Source: an uncultured Collinsella sp.
GTDB lineage: Bacteria > Actinomycetota > Coriobacteriia > Coriobacteriales > Coriobacteriaceae
Length of the DNA: 16,439 bases
NCBI GenBank assembly: GCA_900548495.1
Contig: URKT01000046.1
Location: forward strand, 1-16,439
Direction of reading: 5' to 3'
The position numbers and the translations under genes are program-made. This document shows positions 7,595 to 14,068 of this stretch, piece by piece (within the stretch, counting starts at the first letter, position 1; every line of letters starts with the position of its first letter). The notes beneath the pieces are model-generated. The model did not search any database. It was not told where the DNA came from and was given only the letters and a program-made list of their open reading frames with translations.

Positions 7595-8359
7595 CTAAGC
7601 CTCCTTGTCGGTCGCTTTAAGGTATTGCTCGTCGTCCACGGGCTCCAACCACTCGTTGGAGGCCTCCTCGCCCGGAACCTCCACCGCGAGATGGGAGAAC
7701 CAGCTGTCGGGCGCCGCGCCGTGCCAGTGCTTTACGCCTGCGGGAATATTTACTACATCGCCGGGGCACAGCTCCTGTGCCGGTTTGCCCCATTCCTGGT
7801 AAAACCCTCGGCCAGCCACGCAGACGAGAATCTGCCCGCCGCCGCTTTTGGCGTGATGGGTGTGCCAGTTGTTGCGGCAGCCTGGCTCGAACGTAACGTT
7901 GTAAATGCCGACCTGCTCGGTGGAAAGGGGCGCGAGGTAGCTTTGCCCGATAAAGTACTTCGCAAATGCGTCGTTGGGGGCACCGATGGGAAAGGCCATC
8001 TCGTTTTGATGCTTAGCTCTTGCATCAGCGGCATTGTCATCCGCCCAGACCTCCTTCGCCATGCGAAAGGCCGCCCACGCCTTGGGCCATCCCGCATAAA
8101 ACGCCGCATGCGTAAGGATTTCCGCTATCTCAGCCCTGGTCACGCCATTGTTCTTTGCGGACATCAGATGATATTGAAACGAAGAGTCCGTCAGGCCCTG
8201 CGCCATTAGGGCAACCACCGTCACTATGCTGCGATCTCGAAGGGAAAGCCCGTCTTCTCGACTCCATACCTCGCCGAACAGCACATCGTCATTGAGCTGC
8301 GCAAATTTGGGGGCAAAGTCCCCCAGGGCATCCCTGCCCGCTGTCTGCTTAATCGTCAT
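7595..8359 (-). CDS. carboxymuconolactone decarboxylase-cupin fusion protein
   Basis: Two-domain protein of 254 residues. Residues 10-105 fit the carboxymuconolactone decarboxylase (AhpD-like) fold: GLSLRDRSIVTVVALMAQG (37-55), then NGVTRAEIAEILTHAAFYAG (71-90). The AhpD CxxC pair is absent, so a peroxidase role is not supported. Residues 130-228 form a cupin: the metal-binding HTHH (166-169) and PAGVKHWHG (206-214, His211), with Gln176 at the place usually taken by Glu. This fusion is common in gut anaerobes next to aldo/keto reductases and flavodoxins and has no firm assigned reaction. AGGAGG precedes the ATG. It leads a two-gene operon with the hydrolase and is divergent from the MerR gene, which very likely controls it. 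Confidence 0.9.
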   Translation of the reverse strand: MTIKQTAGRDALGDFAPKFAQLNDDVLFGEVWSREDGLSLRDRSIVTVVALMAQGLTDSSFQYHLMSAKNNGVTRAEIAEILTHAAFYAGWPKAWAAFRMAKEVWADDNAADARAKHQNEMAFPIGAPNDAFAKYFIGQSYLAPLSTEQVGIYNVTFEPGCRNNWHTHHAKSGGGQILVCVAGRGFYQEWGKPAQELCPGDVVNIPAGVKHWHGAAPDSWFSHLAVEVPGEEASNEWLEPVDDEQYLKATDKEA

Positions 8360-8419
8360 GTTTGATTCCTCCTGTCGATGGTTTTGAGTACAAACTGCTT
8401 TCGCGCAGCTAAGCCGCGC

Positions 8420-8551
8420 CTAGATTTCCATGCCCATTCGATGCGCCTGCTCCAGAGCGGGATGCCCGGCGATTTCGCCCACGCCGTTCACGCCGCCGGC
8501 GAAAACCGTTCCGGCAAGCGCGCGCCTTTGGCGAAAATCCCTTGCACTCCT
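8420..8551 (-). pseudogene. possible gene remnant in the long leader of the CMD-cupin operon
   Basis: The minus strand stays open for about 43 codons down to the stop at 8420-8422 and reads protein-like text such as VFAGGVNGVGEIAGHPALE near its end. An AAGGAG ribosome-like site (8554-8549) precedes it but no ATG, GTG or TTG start follows at a sensible distance. A neighbouring frame reads IFAKGARLPERF before a stop, which resembles the start of a cupin. It may be the frameshifted leftover of a small gene, or just a chance reading frame. I do not recognise the family. Confidence 0.22.
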
Positions 8552-8571
8552 TATATATATTGACGAAAATA

Positions 8572-8602
8572 AAGGTAATACCTAAACCTAACTTTAGGTC
8601 AA
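8572..8602 (-). promoter_or_regulatory. MerR/AdhR-type operator inside the CMD-cupin operon promoter
   Basis: Reading the minus strand, the -35 box TTGACC (8602-8597) and a -10-like TACCTT (8577-8572) are 19 bases apart, the long spacer that MerR activators correct by twisting DNA. The spacer holds the dyad CCTAAAG-TTAG-GTTTAGG (8598-8581); perfect 7-bp arms run from 8580 to 8599. It closely resembles the AdhR consensus of Bacillus subtilis, CTTAAAG-N4-CTTTAAG (recalled from the literature). Transcription from here would give the CMD-cupin gene a leader of about 200 bases. The same site overlaps the region upstream of the MerR gene and could autoregulate it. Confidence 0.72.
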
Positions 8603-8633
8603 GGAGTAAATTCGAGATTTGTCCGGAGGAACC

Positions 8634-9074
8634 ATGTACACAATCGGACAGGTGGCGGATATGTTCGGTCTGCCCGTTTCCACGCTGCGCTATTACGACA
8701 AGCAGGGATTGTTCCCGGAATTGGAGCGAACATCCGGCATTCGCCGATTCGGCGATACAGAACTCGAGGCGCTTCGGGTCATCGAATGCTTAAAGAAGGC
8801 TGGGATGGAGATCAAGGACATCCGGCTGTTCATGGAATGGTGCGCGGAGGGCCCATCGACATATCCCAAGCGCAAGGCCATGTTCGAGGAGCGGAAGGCC
8901 CACATGGAATCGGAAATCGCGAACATGAACCGTGCGCTGGATATGTTGAAGTTCAAATGCTGGTACTACGAGCAGGCGATCCAAGATGGCAACGAGGATA
9001 GAGTGAAGGCGCTGATTCCCGACGATTTGCCGGAAGAGATCAAAGATACCTACGATAGCGCCCACGCTCAATAA
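8634..9074 (+). CDS. MerR-family transcriptional regulator, AdhR/NmlR-like
   Basis: DNA-binding regulator of 146 residues. The N-terminal winged helix begins YTIGQVADMFGLPVSTLRYY (2-21), the wing is near GIRRF (35-39), and the long dimerisation helix spans about 78-115, ending in KFKCWYYE (106-113). The start ATG follows GGAGGA by three bases; an in-frame TTG at 8619 has no site of its own. Cys52 in VIECLKKAGM falls at the number reported as the sensing Cys of AdhR, a regulator of formaldehyde and methylglyoxal responses; Cys70 and Cys109 are also present. Divergent from the CMD-cupin/hydrolase operon, whose promoter carries a matching operator. The ligand is likely a reactive carbonyl or other thiol-reactive compound, by inference. 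A second purine-rich AAGGAG at 8601-8606 has no start codon close by. Confidence 0.9.
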   Translation: MYTIGQVADMFGLPVSTLRYYDKQGLFPELERTSGIRRFGDTELEALRVIECLKKAGMEIKDIRLFMEWCAEGPSTYPKRKAMFEERKAHMESEIANMNRALDMLKFKCWYYEQAIQDGNEDRVKALIPDDLPEEIKDTYDSAHAQ

Positions 9075-9126
9075 TGCCGCCCGATGCTCAAGGGGCTTTG
9101 GCAAGGAGTCGTTTAGGCAGACATGC

Positions 9127-9161
9127 AAAAAGAAAGCCTCCGAACAGAAGGTTCGGAGGCT
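9127..9161 (-). terminator. rho-independent terminator, best fit to the minus strand (LysR side)
   Basis: AGCCTCCGAAC (9135-9145) and GTTCGGAGGCT (9151-9161) form a perfect 11-bp stem with loop AGAAG. On the minus strand it is followed by TTCTTTTT (9134-9127), a proper tail for the LysR transcript ending about 140 bases earlier. On the + strand the tail GTTATTCCC is poor, so the MerR transcript may be ended less well. No gene can be supported between 9162 and 9303. Confidence 0.82.
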
Positions 9162-9303
9162 GTTATTCCCGTCATTTCGCTGATGGCTTTGCTCTATGGC
9201 GACGCCGAAACAACATCGGGCGGTACTCGACGGTATCAAAACGCAAGCTCAGAAGCCAGTTCCCGTTATTCCCATAGGCATAAGCGCATCTGTTCGCGAT
9301 TGC

Positions 9304-10203
9304 CTATCGATGCTTTGCCTCGAGCACGGCAGACACCGCATCGAGGAACTCCCGCACATGGTCTGCGGGGTGCGGCGAATGAAGCAGCCCGTAAGACACG
9401 AGACAGTCCCAATCGGTAGGGACGGTTTTGAGCATGGGGTGGACGTTGGCCCACAACGGCAGCGTCGCAAGCGCGAGGTCCTCGTTCGCGCCGCGATTGA
9501 ACACCTCCACCCGATATTGCGGGAAGTCTACGAGCGCGATTTGAGGATGATGCAAGAGTATCTCGTCGCGTACGCGGTCGATTTCGGTGTTCCAGCCCCG
9601 GCGTATAAGCATAAGACTGTGATTGTGGAGGTCGTCGAATGTGACGATGTCGCGTTTGGCGAGCTCGCTGTCGACGGGAACGGCGCACCAGAGCGGCTCG
9701 CGCGAAAGCTCGAGGCCCAGGCACCCGCGCTCTTTAAGAAAGGCATCGTCGAAAATCCCCACCACGATATCCATGTCTTGCCCGAGGTTCGCCAAACCGC
9801 GCGCCGCCGAGGGTGTGTTTTCAAACGTGACCACCTGAAGGCTCATGCCAGGGCAACGTTCCTTCACCTTCGGCCATAGCTTCGTGAGCGGCGTGCTGGG
9901 CGTCATGAGCGACACTCCCACGCGGATGATGCGCTTCTCTCCGCGCTCGGCGACGCGGGCGCGTGCGATTGATTCTTGAGAGTACTGCACGATATGGCGG
10001 GCGTCGGCGAGCAGCGACCTGCCTGCTCGCGTAAGCGAAAGCCCCTGATGCGATCGGTGGAACAGCGTAAGGCCTAGCCGCGACTCCAGCAGGTTCATCT
10101 GCTTGATGACGGCCGTGGGCGTGATGAAGGACTCTTGTGCCGCCTTGGAGAAGCTGCCCGCCTCCGCCACGCGGATGAAAGTGTCAAGCTGTGGGTTGTA
10201 CAT
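9304..10203 (-). CDS. LysR-family transcriptional regulator
   Basis: Regulator of 299 residues, the normal family length. The N-terminal helix-turn-helix is clear: LDTFIRVAEAGSFSKAAQ (6-23), ITPTAVIKQMNLLESRLG (27-44), LFHRSHQGLSLTRAG (47-61). A linker helix follows, then an effector-binding domain from about residue 90 with IIRVGVSLMTPSTPL. I chose the ATG at 10203, with AGGAGG just upstream; the in-frame GTG at 10218 would place that site inside the gene. It is divergent from an aldo/keto reductase and shares a 129-base intergenic region with it that holds a LysR-type box, so it most likely controls that gene and perhaps the second reductase operon. Effector unknown. Confidence 0.93.
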   Translation of the reverse strand: MYNPQLDTFIRVAEAGSFSKAAQESFITPTAVIKQMNLLESRLGLTLFHRSHQGLSLTRAGRSLLADARHIVQYSQESIARARVAERGEKRIIRVGVSLMTPSTPLTKLWPKVKERCPGMSLQVVTFENTPSAARGLANLGQDMDIVVGIFDDAFLKERGCLGLELSREPLWCAVPVDSELAKRDIVTFDDLHNHSLMLIRRGWNTEIDRVRDEILLHHPQIALVDFPQYRVEVFNRGANEDLALATLPLWANVHPMLKTVPTDWDCLVSYGLLHSPHPADHVREFLDAVSAVLEAKHR

Positions 10204-10232
10204 CGATCCTCCTGTCACGCATTATGTGCCGT

Positions 10233-10251
10233 ATATACCCCATGGTTATAT
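10233..10251. promoter_or_regulatory. LysR-type operator (ATATA-N9-TATAT)
   Basis: ATATA (10233-10237) and TATAT (10247-10251) form a perfect inverted repeat with nine bases between, which contains the T-N11-A pattern bound by LysR regulators. It lies 30 bases upstream of the LysR start codon and 82 bases upstream of the divergent reductase, the usual place for joint control of both. Confidence 0.6.
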
Positions 10252-10332
10252 CCATCATTCCAACGTGAACTTCTCGCGCGTCAGTAAACGCCGTAGCCTC
10301 GTATTCGAAAAGTCACCATTAAGGAGGAGACC

Positions 10333-11181
10333 ATGGAGTATCTGAAGCTCAACAACGACGTAGAGATGCCCATCGAGGGTTTGGGCACCTTCCTCATGAC
10401 CCCGGCCGAGGCCGAGGCGGCCGCAACCGCCGCGCTCACGGCTGGCTACGAGCACATCGACACCGCCAACGCCTACATGAACGAGCGCGCCGTGGGCCGT
10501 GCCATCGCCAAAAGCGGCATCGCACGCGACAAGATCTTCGTCTCCACCAAGCTCTGGCCGAGTGTCTACGACGCGGGCATGCCGGCGGTGGACGCCACGC
10601 TCCAGCGCCTAGGGCTCGACTACGTCGACATGCTCATCCTGCACCAGCCGGTAGGCGACTACCTGGCCGCGTGGCGCACGATGGAGGAGGCCTACCGCGC
10701 GGGCAAGGTGCGCGCCCTCGGCCTCTCCAACTTCCCGCAAGACAAGATTGCCGAGGTCATCGAGGTCGCCGACATCAAGCCGCAGCTCGTGACCGTTGAG
10801 TGCCACCCCTACCACGCCCAGCGCGACCTGCGCGCCTACCTCGCGCCGTACGGCACGGTGATCGAGGCGTGGTACCCGCTCGGCCACGGCGACAAAGGTC
10901 TTCTGGAGGAGCCCGTCTTCGTCGCTCTCGCCGAGAAGTACGGCAAGACCCCGGCCCAGGTGATCCTGCGCTGGCACGTGCAGATGGGAACCTCCATCAT
11001 CCCCGGCTCCAAGAACCCCGCCCACATCGCCGACAACGCGAACATCTTCGACTTCTCCCTCACCGAAGACGAGATGGCCGAGATTGCCAAGCTCGACGGG
11101 ACCATGACCTACTACACCGCCACTGAGGAAGCACTCGCGGGCTACCTGGCCATACGCCCCGATTTCGACGCGCAGGAGTAG
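10333..11181 (+). CDS. aldo/keto reductase (DkgA/AKR5-like), copy 1
   Basis: NADPH-type carbonyl reductase of 282 residues with a TIM-barrel fold. The catalytic tetrad is complete: Asp43 and Tyr48 in HIDTANAY, Lys73 in STKLW and His104 in LILHQP. LSNF (131-134) and VECHPY (155-160) line the active site, and SIIPGSKNPAHIADN (about 225-239) is the cofactor-phosphate segment, slightly altered from the common IPKS. The ribosome site AAGGAGGAG (10321-10329) precedes the ATG. It is divergent from the LysR gene and followed by a flavodoxin remnant and a second reductase. It likely reduces reactive aldehydes or ketones; the substrate is not readable. Confidence 0.95.
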   Translation: MEYLKLNNDVEMPIEGLGTFLMTPAEAEAAATAALTAGYEHIDTANAYMNERAVGRAIAKSGIARDKIFVSTKLWPSVYDAGMPAVDATLQRLGLDYVDMLILHQPVGDYLAAWRTMEEAYRAGKVRALGLSNFPQDKIAEVIEVADIKPQLVTVECHPYHAQRDLRAYLAPYGTVIEAWYPLGHGDKGLLEEPVFVALAEKYGKTPAQVILRWHVQMGTSIIPGSKNPAHIADNANIFDFSLTEDEMAEIAKLDGTMTYYTATEEALAGYLAIRPDFDAQE

Positions 11182-11195
11182 CGCTCAGACGATAA

Positions 11196-11387
11196 CGGAC
11201 CAACCAAGCCGCCGCCGAGGACCAGTCGGCTGTCGAGGACGAGCCCGCCGCAGTGCCCGCTGCAGACGGTAACGTCCTCGTGGCCTACTACTCGGCACAG
11301 GGCCACACCGCTGTCGTAGCTCAGGCCATCGCCGACGAGCTCGGCGCCGATCTCTTTGAGGTGACGCCTAGAACCCGCGGGTTATAG
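11196..11387 (+). pseudogene. flavodoxin remnant (N-terminal fragment)
   Basis: An open frame without a start codon reads an Ala/Glu-rich linker (EDQSAVEDEPAAVPAADG), then NVLVAYYSAQGHTAVVAQAI (11271-11330) and ADELGADLFEVTP, an unmistakable flavodoxin start with the FMN phosphate loop YYSAQGHT. It breaks into unrelated residues and a stop at 11385-11387. The linker before the domain is typical of exported flavodoxins anchored by a signal peptide; that signal and about two thirds of the domain are missing. It sits between two aldo/keto reductases where gut anaerobes often keep an intact flavodoxin, so it is most likely the relic of a deletion. Confidence 0.8.
11368..11387. repeat. 20-bp near-perfect palindrome at the flavodoxin break point
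   Basis: CTAGAACCCGCGGGTTATAG is self-complementary except for one pair (11371 with 11384); its centre AACCCGCGGGTT is perfect. Parts recur downstream: GTTATAG at 11381 and 11406, TAGAACCC at 11369 and 11410. It may be the operator of the second reductase operon, placed 106 to 125 bases before its start codon, or a scar of the deletion that removed the flavodoxin. Confidence 0.7.
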
Positions 11388-11492
11388 CCCCGTGCGCACC
11401 CCAGCGTTATAGAACCCTCACCAACGGAAACTTCCGCCGGCGCGGCGCCCCTCGTATGGTGGATACGTCAAGTTGCGAGAAAGGAAGGCACC

Positions 11493-12344
11493 ATGGACTA
11501 CATCACCTTGAACAACGGCGTCAGGATGCCGCAGCTCGGCTTCGGCGTGTATCAGATCCCGGACGCCGCGGAATGTCAGCGCGCCGTGGAGGACGCGCTC
11601 TCGGTCGGCTACCGGCTGCTCGACACGGCCGCGAGCTACGGCAACGAAGAGGCGGTCGGGGCCGCCATTCGTGCGAGCGGCCTGCCGCGCGACGAGGTGT
11701 TCGTGACGACCAAGCTGTGGATGTCGGATGTGAGCTACGAGGGGGCCAAGCGCGGCTTCGACGCGTCGCTCAAGAGGCTGGGGCTCGACTACGTCGACCT
11801 CTACCTCATCCATCAGCCGTTCGGCGACGTCTTCGGCGCGTGGCGCGCCATGGAGGAGCTCTACGAGCAGGGCGTTATCCGCGCCATAGGCACAGCTAAC
11901 TTCTACCCCGATCATCTCGCAAACCTCATCTCGTTCAACCGCATCGCCCCCGCCGTGAACCAAGTCGAGTGCAACGTGTTCTTCCAGCAGCGCGAGGCGC
12001 AGGAGTACATGGTCGGCAAGGAGGTAGCCATGGAGGGCTGGGCGCCCTTTGCGGAGGGCAGAAACGACCTCTTCCGCAACGAGGTCCTCGCTCGCATCGG
12101 CGAGGCACACGGCAAGACGGTCGCCCAGGTCGTGTTGCGCTGGCTGCTGCAGCGCGGTGTGGTCTGCATCCCTAAGAGCACGCACCGCGATCGCATGGAG
12201 CAGAACTTCGACGTCTTCGACTTCGCGCTGGGCGACGACGAGATGGTCGCCATCGCCGCGCTCGACACCGGGCGCAGCGCGTTCTTCGACCACCACGACC
12301 CCGCCACCATCGAATGGATGTCCGGGCTCGTGCGCAACGTGTAG
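11493..12344 (+). CDS. aldo/keto reductase (DkgA/AKR5-like), copy 2
   Basis: Second carbonyl reductase of the cluster, 283 residues. The tetrad is Asp44 and Tyr49 in LLDTAASY, Lys74 in VTTKLW and His107 in YLIHQP. GTANF, VNQVECNVF and the canonical phosphate clamp VCIPKSTHRDRMEQN follow in order. AAAGGAAGG lies just before the ATG. It is clearly a paralogue of the other reductase (same opening LNN..MP and same motif order) but diverged, so not a recent tandem copy. The alcohol dehydrogenase gene follows after 43 bases, so the two form an operon. Confidence 0.95.
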   Translation: MDYITLNNGVRMPQLGFGVYQIPDAAECQRAVEDALSVGYRLLDTAASYGNEEAVGAAIRASGLPRDEVFVTTKLWMSDVSYEGAKRGFDASLKRLGLDYVDLYLIHQPFGDVFGAWRAMEELYEQGVIRAIGTANFYPDHLANLISFNRIAPAVNQVECNVFFQQREAQEYMVGKEVAMEGWAPFAEGRNDLFRNEVLARIGEAHGKTVAQVVLRWLLQRGVVCIPKSTHRDRMEQNFDVFDFALGDDEMVAIAALDTGRSAFFDHHDPATIEWMSGLVRNV

Positions 12345-12387
12345 ACGAGCGTCAGACCGCACTGATAACTTACTAGGAGGAATTGCC

Positions 12388-13551
12388 ATGAACTCATTCA
12401 CGTACGACTACCCGGTCAGGAACTACTTCGGCGAGGGGACCATGGACCAGGCACTCGACGCCGAGATGGGTGCCATGGGCAAGACAGTGATGCTCGCCTA
12501 CGGCGGAGGCTCGGTCAAACGAACCGGCGTCTACGGCCACGTGGTCGATAAGCTCACGAGCGCGGGCAAGCGCGTGGTGGACTTCGGCGGCATCATGCCC
12601 AATCCGACCTACGAGAAGTGCCAGGAAGGCGCCACGCTCGCACGCGAGGAGCAGGTCGACTTCATTCTCGCCGTCGGCGGCGGATCGGTCTTCGACTGCT
12701 GCAAGGTAGTCTCCGCGCAGGCGATGCTTGACGAGGACATCGAGACGTTCGAGCACGCCGACGGCAAGATGCCGAGTTCGTTCATCCCCATGGGCTGCAT
12801 CGTTACGCTCTCCGGCACGGGTGCCGAGCAGAACAACGGCGCCGTCATCACCAACGAGGAGACGCACGTGAAGGGCGCCTATCTGGGGGCGATGCCCATG
12901 TGGGCGGCGCTCGACCCGGCACTCACGCTCACCGTACCGCACGCGCAGTTCATGAGCGGCGCGTTCGACACGCTCTCGCACTGCATGGAGAGCTATTTCG
13001 GAAGCCCGCGCGGGCGCAATGTCACCGACGACATCAACCTCGCCATCCAGCGTAACGTCATCCGCAACATGCGGATCATCGCGAACGACGACCAGAACCT
13101 CGAGGCGCTCAGCGAGCTCGTATACGACTCCGCCATGGCCGAGAACGGCGTGCTCAAGATCGGCAAGTCAACGGACTTCCAGGCGCACATGATCCAGCAC
13201 CAGTACGGCGCGTACACTCACACCAACCACGGAATGGGCCTCGCGGTCATCCACCCTGCGCTCTTCCGCCACCTGGCCCCCGAGGCGCCCGCGCAGTTCG
13301 CCCGCTGGGCGCGCGAGGTGTGGGACGTCGACGCTAAGGGCAAAGACGACCTTACGGTGGCGCTCGAGGGCATCGACCGCCTGCAGACGTTCATCGGCGA
13401 GATGGGGCTTCCCACGAGCTTCGCCGAGATGGGCTCCGATGCGTCCGACGAGACGCTGCACAAGGTTGCGAACACATGCGTGCTCACCGGCGGCTGCGCC
13501 AAGAAACTGGAGCGCAGCGAGGTGTTCCAGATTCTGACCGAGTGCCTCTAG
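12388..13551 (+). CDS. iron-containing-type alcohol dehydrogenase, YqhD/BdhA-like
   Basis: NADPH-dependent aldehyde reductase of the group III (iron-containing) alcohol dehydrogenase family, 387 residues. The cofactor loops are YGGGSVKR (38-45) and VGGGSVFDCCK (96-106). The metal ligands are Asp194 and His198 in FDTLSHCMES, His267 in DFQAHMIQH and His281 in HTNHGMGLA. These four positions, and the total length, equal those I recall for E. coli YqhD, which supports a YqhD-type enzyme acting on short aldehydes such as butanal, glyoxal or methylglyoxal. AGGAGG (12375-12380) precedes the ATG. Last gene of the second reductase operon; a terminator follows 40 bases after the stop. Confidence 0.95.
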   Translation: MNSFTYDYPVRNYFGEGTMDQALDAEMGAMGKTVMLAYGGGSVKRTGVYGHVVDKLTSAGKRVVDFGGIMPNPTYEKCQEGATLAREEQVDFILAVGGGSVFDCCKVVSAQAMLDEDIETFEHADGKMPSSFIPMGCIVTLSGTGAEQNNGAVITNEETHVKGAYLGAMPMWAALDPALTLTVPHAQFMSGAFDTLSHCMESYFGSPRGRNVTDDINLAIQRNVIRNMRIIANDDQNLEALSELVYDSAMAENGVLKIGKSTDFQAHMIQHQYGAYTHTNHGMGLAVIHPALFRHLAPEAPAQFARWAREVWDVDAKGKDDLTVALEGIDRLQTFIGEMGLPTSFAEMGSDASDETLHKVANTCVLTGGCAKKLERSEVFQILTECL

Positions 13552-13591
13552 ATCGGCAGCGGGTCCCAATCCGCCCGCGTCGAAGGAAACA

Positions 13592-13632
13592 GGAAGGCTC
13601 CTCGTTTTTCACGAGGAGCCTTCTGAGTTTTT
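13592..13632 (+). terminator. rho-independent terminator of the reductase/dehydrogenase operon
   Basis: AAGGCTCCTCGT (13594-13605) pairs perfectly with ACGAGGAGCCTT (13611-13622), loop TTTTC; two more pairs extend the foot. TTTTT follows at 13628-13632. Confidence 0.93.
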
Positions 13633-13668
13633 GCCCGATTGTGAAACCATGTGGCTTGCAGGTGCGGC

Positions 13669-13891
13669 GGTTCCGAAACGCCCCCCATCGGTCGCCATCG
13701 GAACCGTACGAAACCGTATGAAAAACAAGAGCAAATGTTCTATTACTACTCCCACTCGGTGACTAATCCAGTCCGAGTGTTGTCGATGCGTGTCGCGTCG
13801 TACCGCCCGAGGGCTGATTCGTGCGCAATTTGAGCGAATCAGGCCCTTAATTCGCGGTTTCGGGAATGACTCAATTGATTCGCAAAACCGC
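13669..13891. repeat. run of four hairpin-forming inverted repeats in a gene-free stretch
   Basis: No gene can be supported from 13633 to 14068. It holds four inverted repeats in a row: GGTTCCGA/TCGGAACC (13669-13676, 13698-13705); CACTCGG/CCGAGTG (13753-13759, 13773-13779); CTGATTCG/CGAATCAG (13814-13821, 13835-13842), extended by GGG/CCC around a bulge; and GCGGTTT/AAACCGC (13854-13860, 13885-13891), extended inward by GAAT/ATTC. A tandem AACCGTAYGA pair (13702-13721) lies between the first two. Structured RNA, repeat elements or decayed DNA are all possible. Confidence 0.65.
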
Positions 13892-13994
13892 AGGTCGCTC
13901 CTTTAATCACTCTCTGGTTTCCGCCGGAGTTCGTAGCGGGTGGCGTGAAAAGGGGCGATTCAAAGGGTCGGAGAGATGCGTCTTGGCCAAGAAA

Positions 13995-14036
13995 TAAGGT
14001 TAGCCTAATCTTACTGCATGATTCGTGTGTTATAGT
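13995..14036 (+). promoter_or_regulatory. DtxR/IdeR-like iron box and extended -10 promoter of the methyltransferase operon
   Basis: TAAGGTTAGCCTAATCTTA (13995-14013) agrees at 16 of 19 places with the DtxR/IdeR consensus TTAGGTTAGSCTAACCTAA and is nearly self-complementary. It lies over the -35 region of an extended -10 promoter, TGT-TATAGT (14028-14036). An iron-loaded repressor there would block polymerase, so the operon should be switched on when iron is scarce. Confidence 0.75.
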
Positions 14037-14051
14037 TAGATTGCTCTAACT
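14034..14051. promoter_or_regulatory. dyad AGTTAGA-N4-TCTAACT at the predicted transcription start
   Basis: AGTTAGA (14034-14040) and TCTAACT (14045-14051) form a perfect 7-bp inverted repeat across the -10 box and the expected start of transcription. It shares TTAG/CTAA half-sites with the iron box upstream and may be a second repressor site or a small leader hairpin. Confidence 0.5.
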
Positions 14052-14068
14052 GTTTGGGGGCGATAGCC

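Noticed and set aside
9172..9303. Open stretch of 43 codons following the LysR stop in the same frame
   Set aside because: The LysR protein is already full length, and the text matches no family I recognise; treated as chance read-through.
9196..9879. 227-codon + strand frame across the LysR gene
   Set aside because: Shadow of the LysR gene, which has a clear helix-turn-helix on the other strand.
12049..12387. Extension of the alcohol dehydrogenase back into the second reductase
   Set aside because: The frame is open only by GC bias; the ATG at 12388 has AGGAGG and gives exactly the family length.
13753..13779. tRNA-like fold around GACTAATCCAGTC
   Set aside because: No acceptor stem, T-loop GTTCRA or other tRNA landmarks around it.
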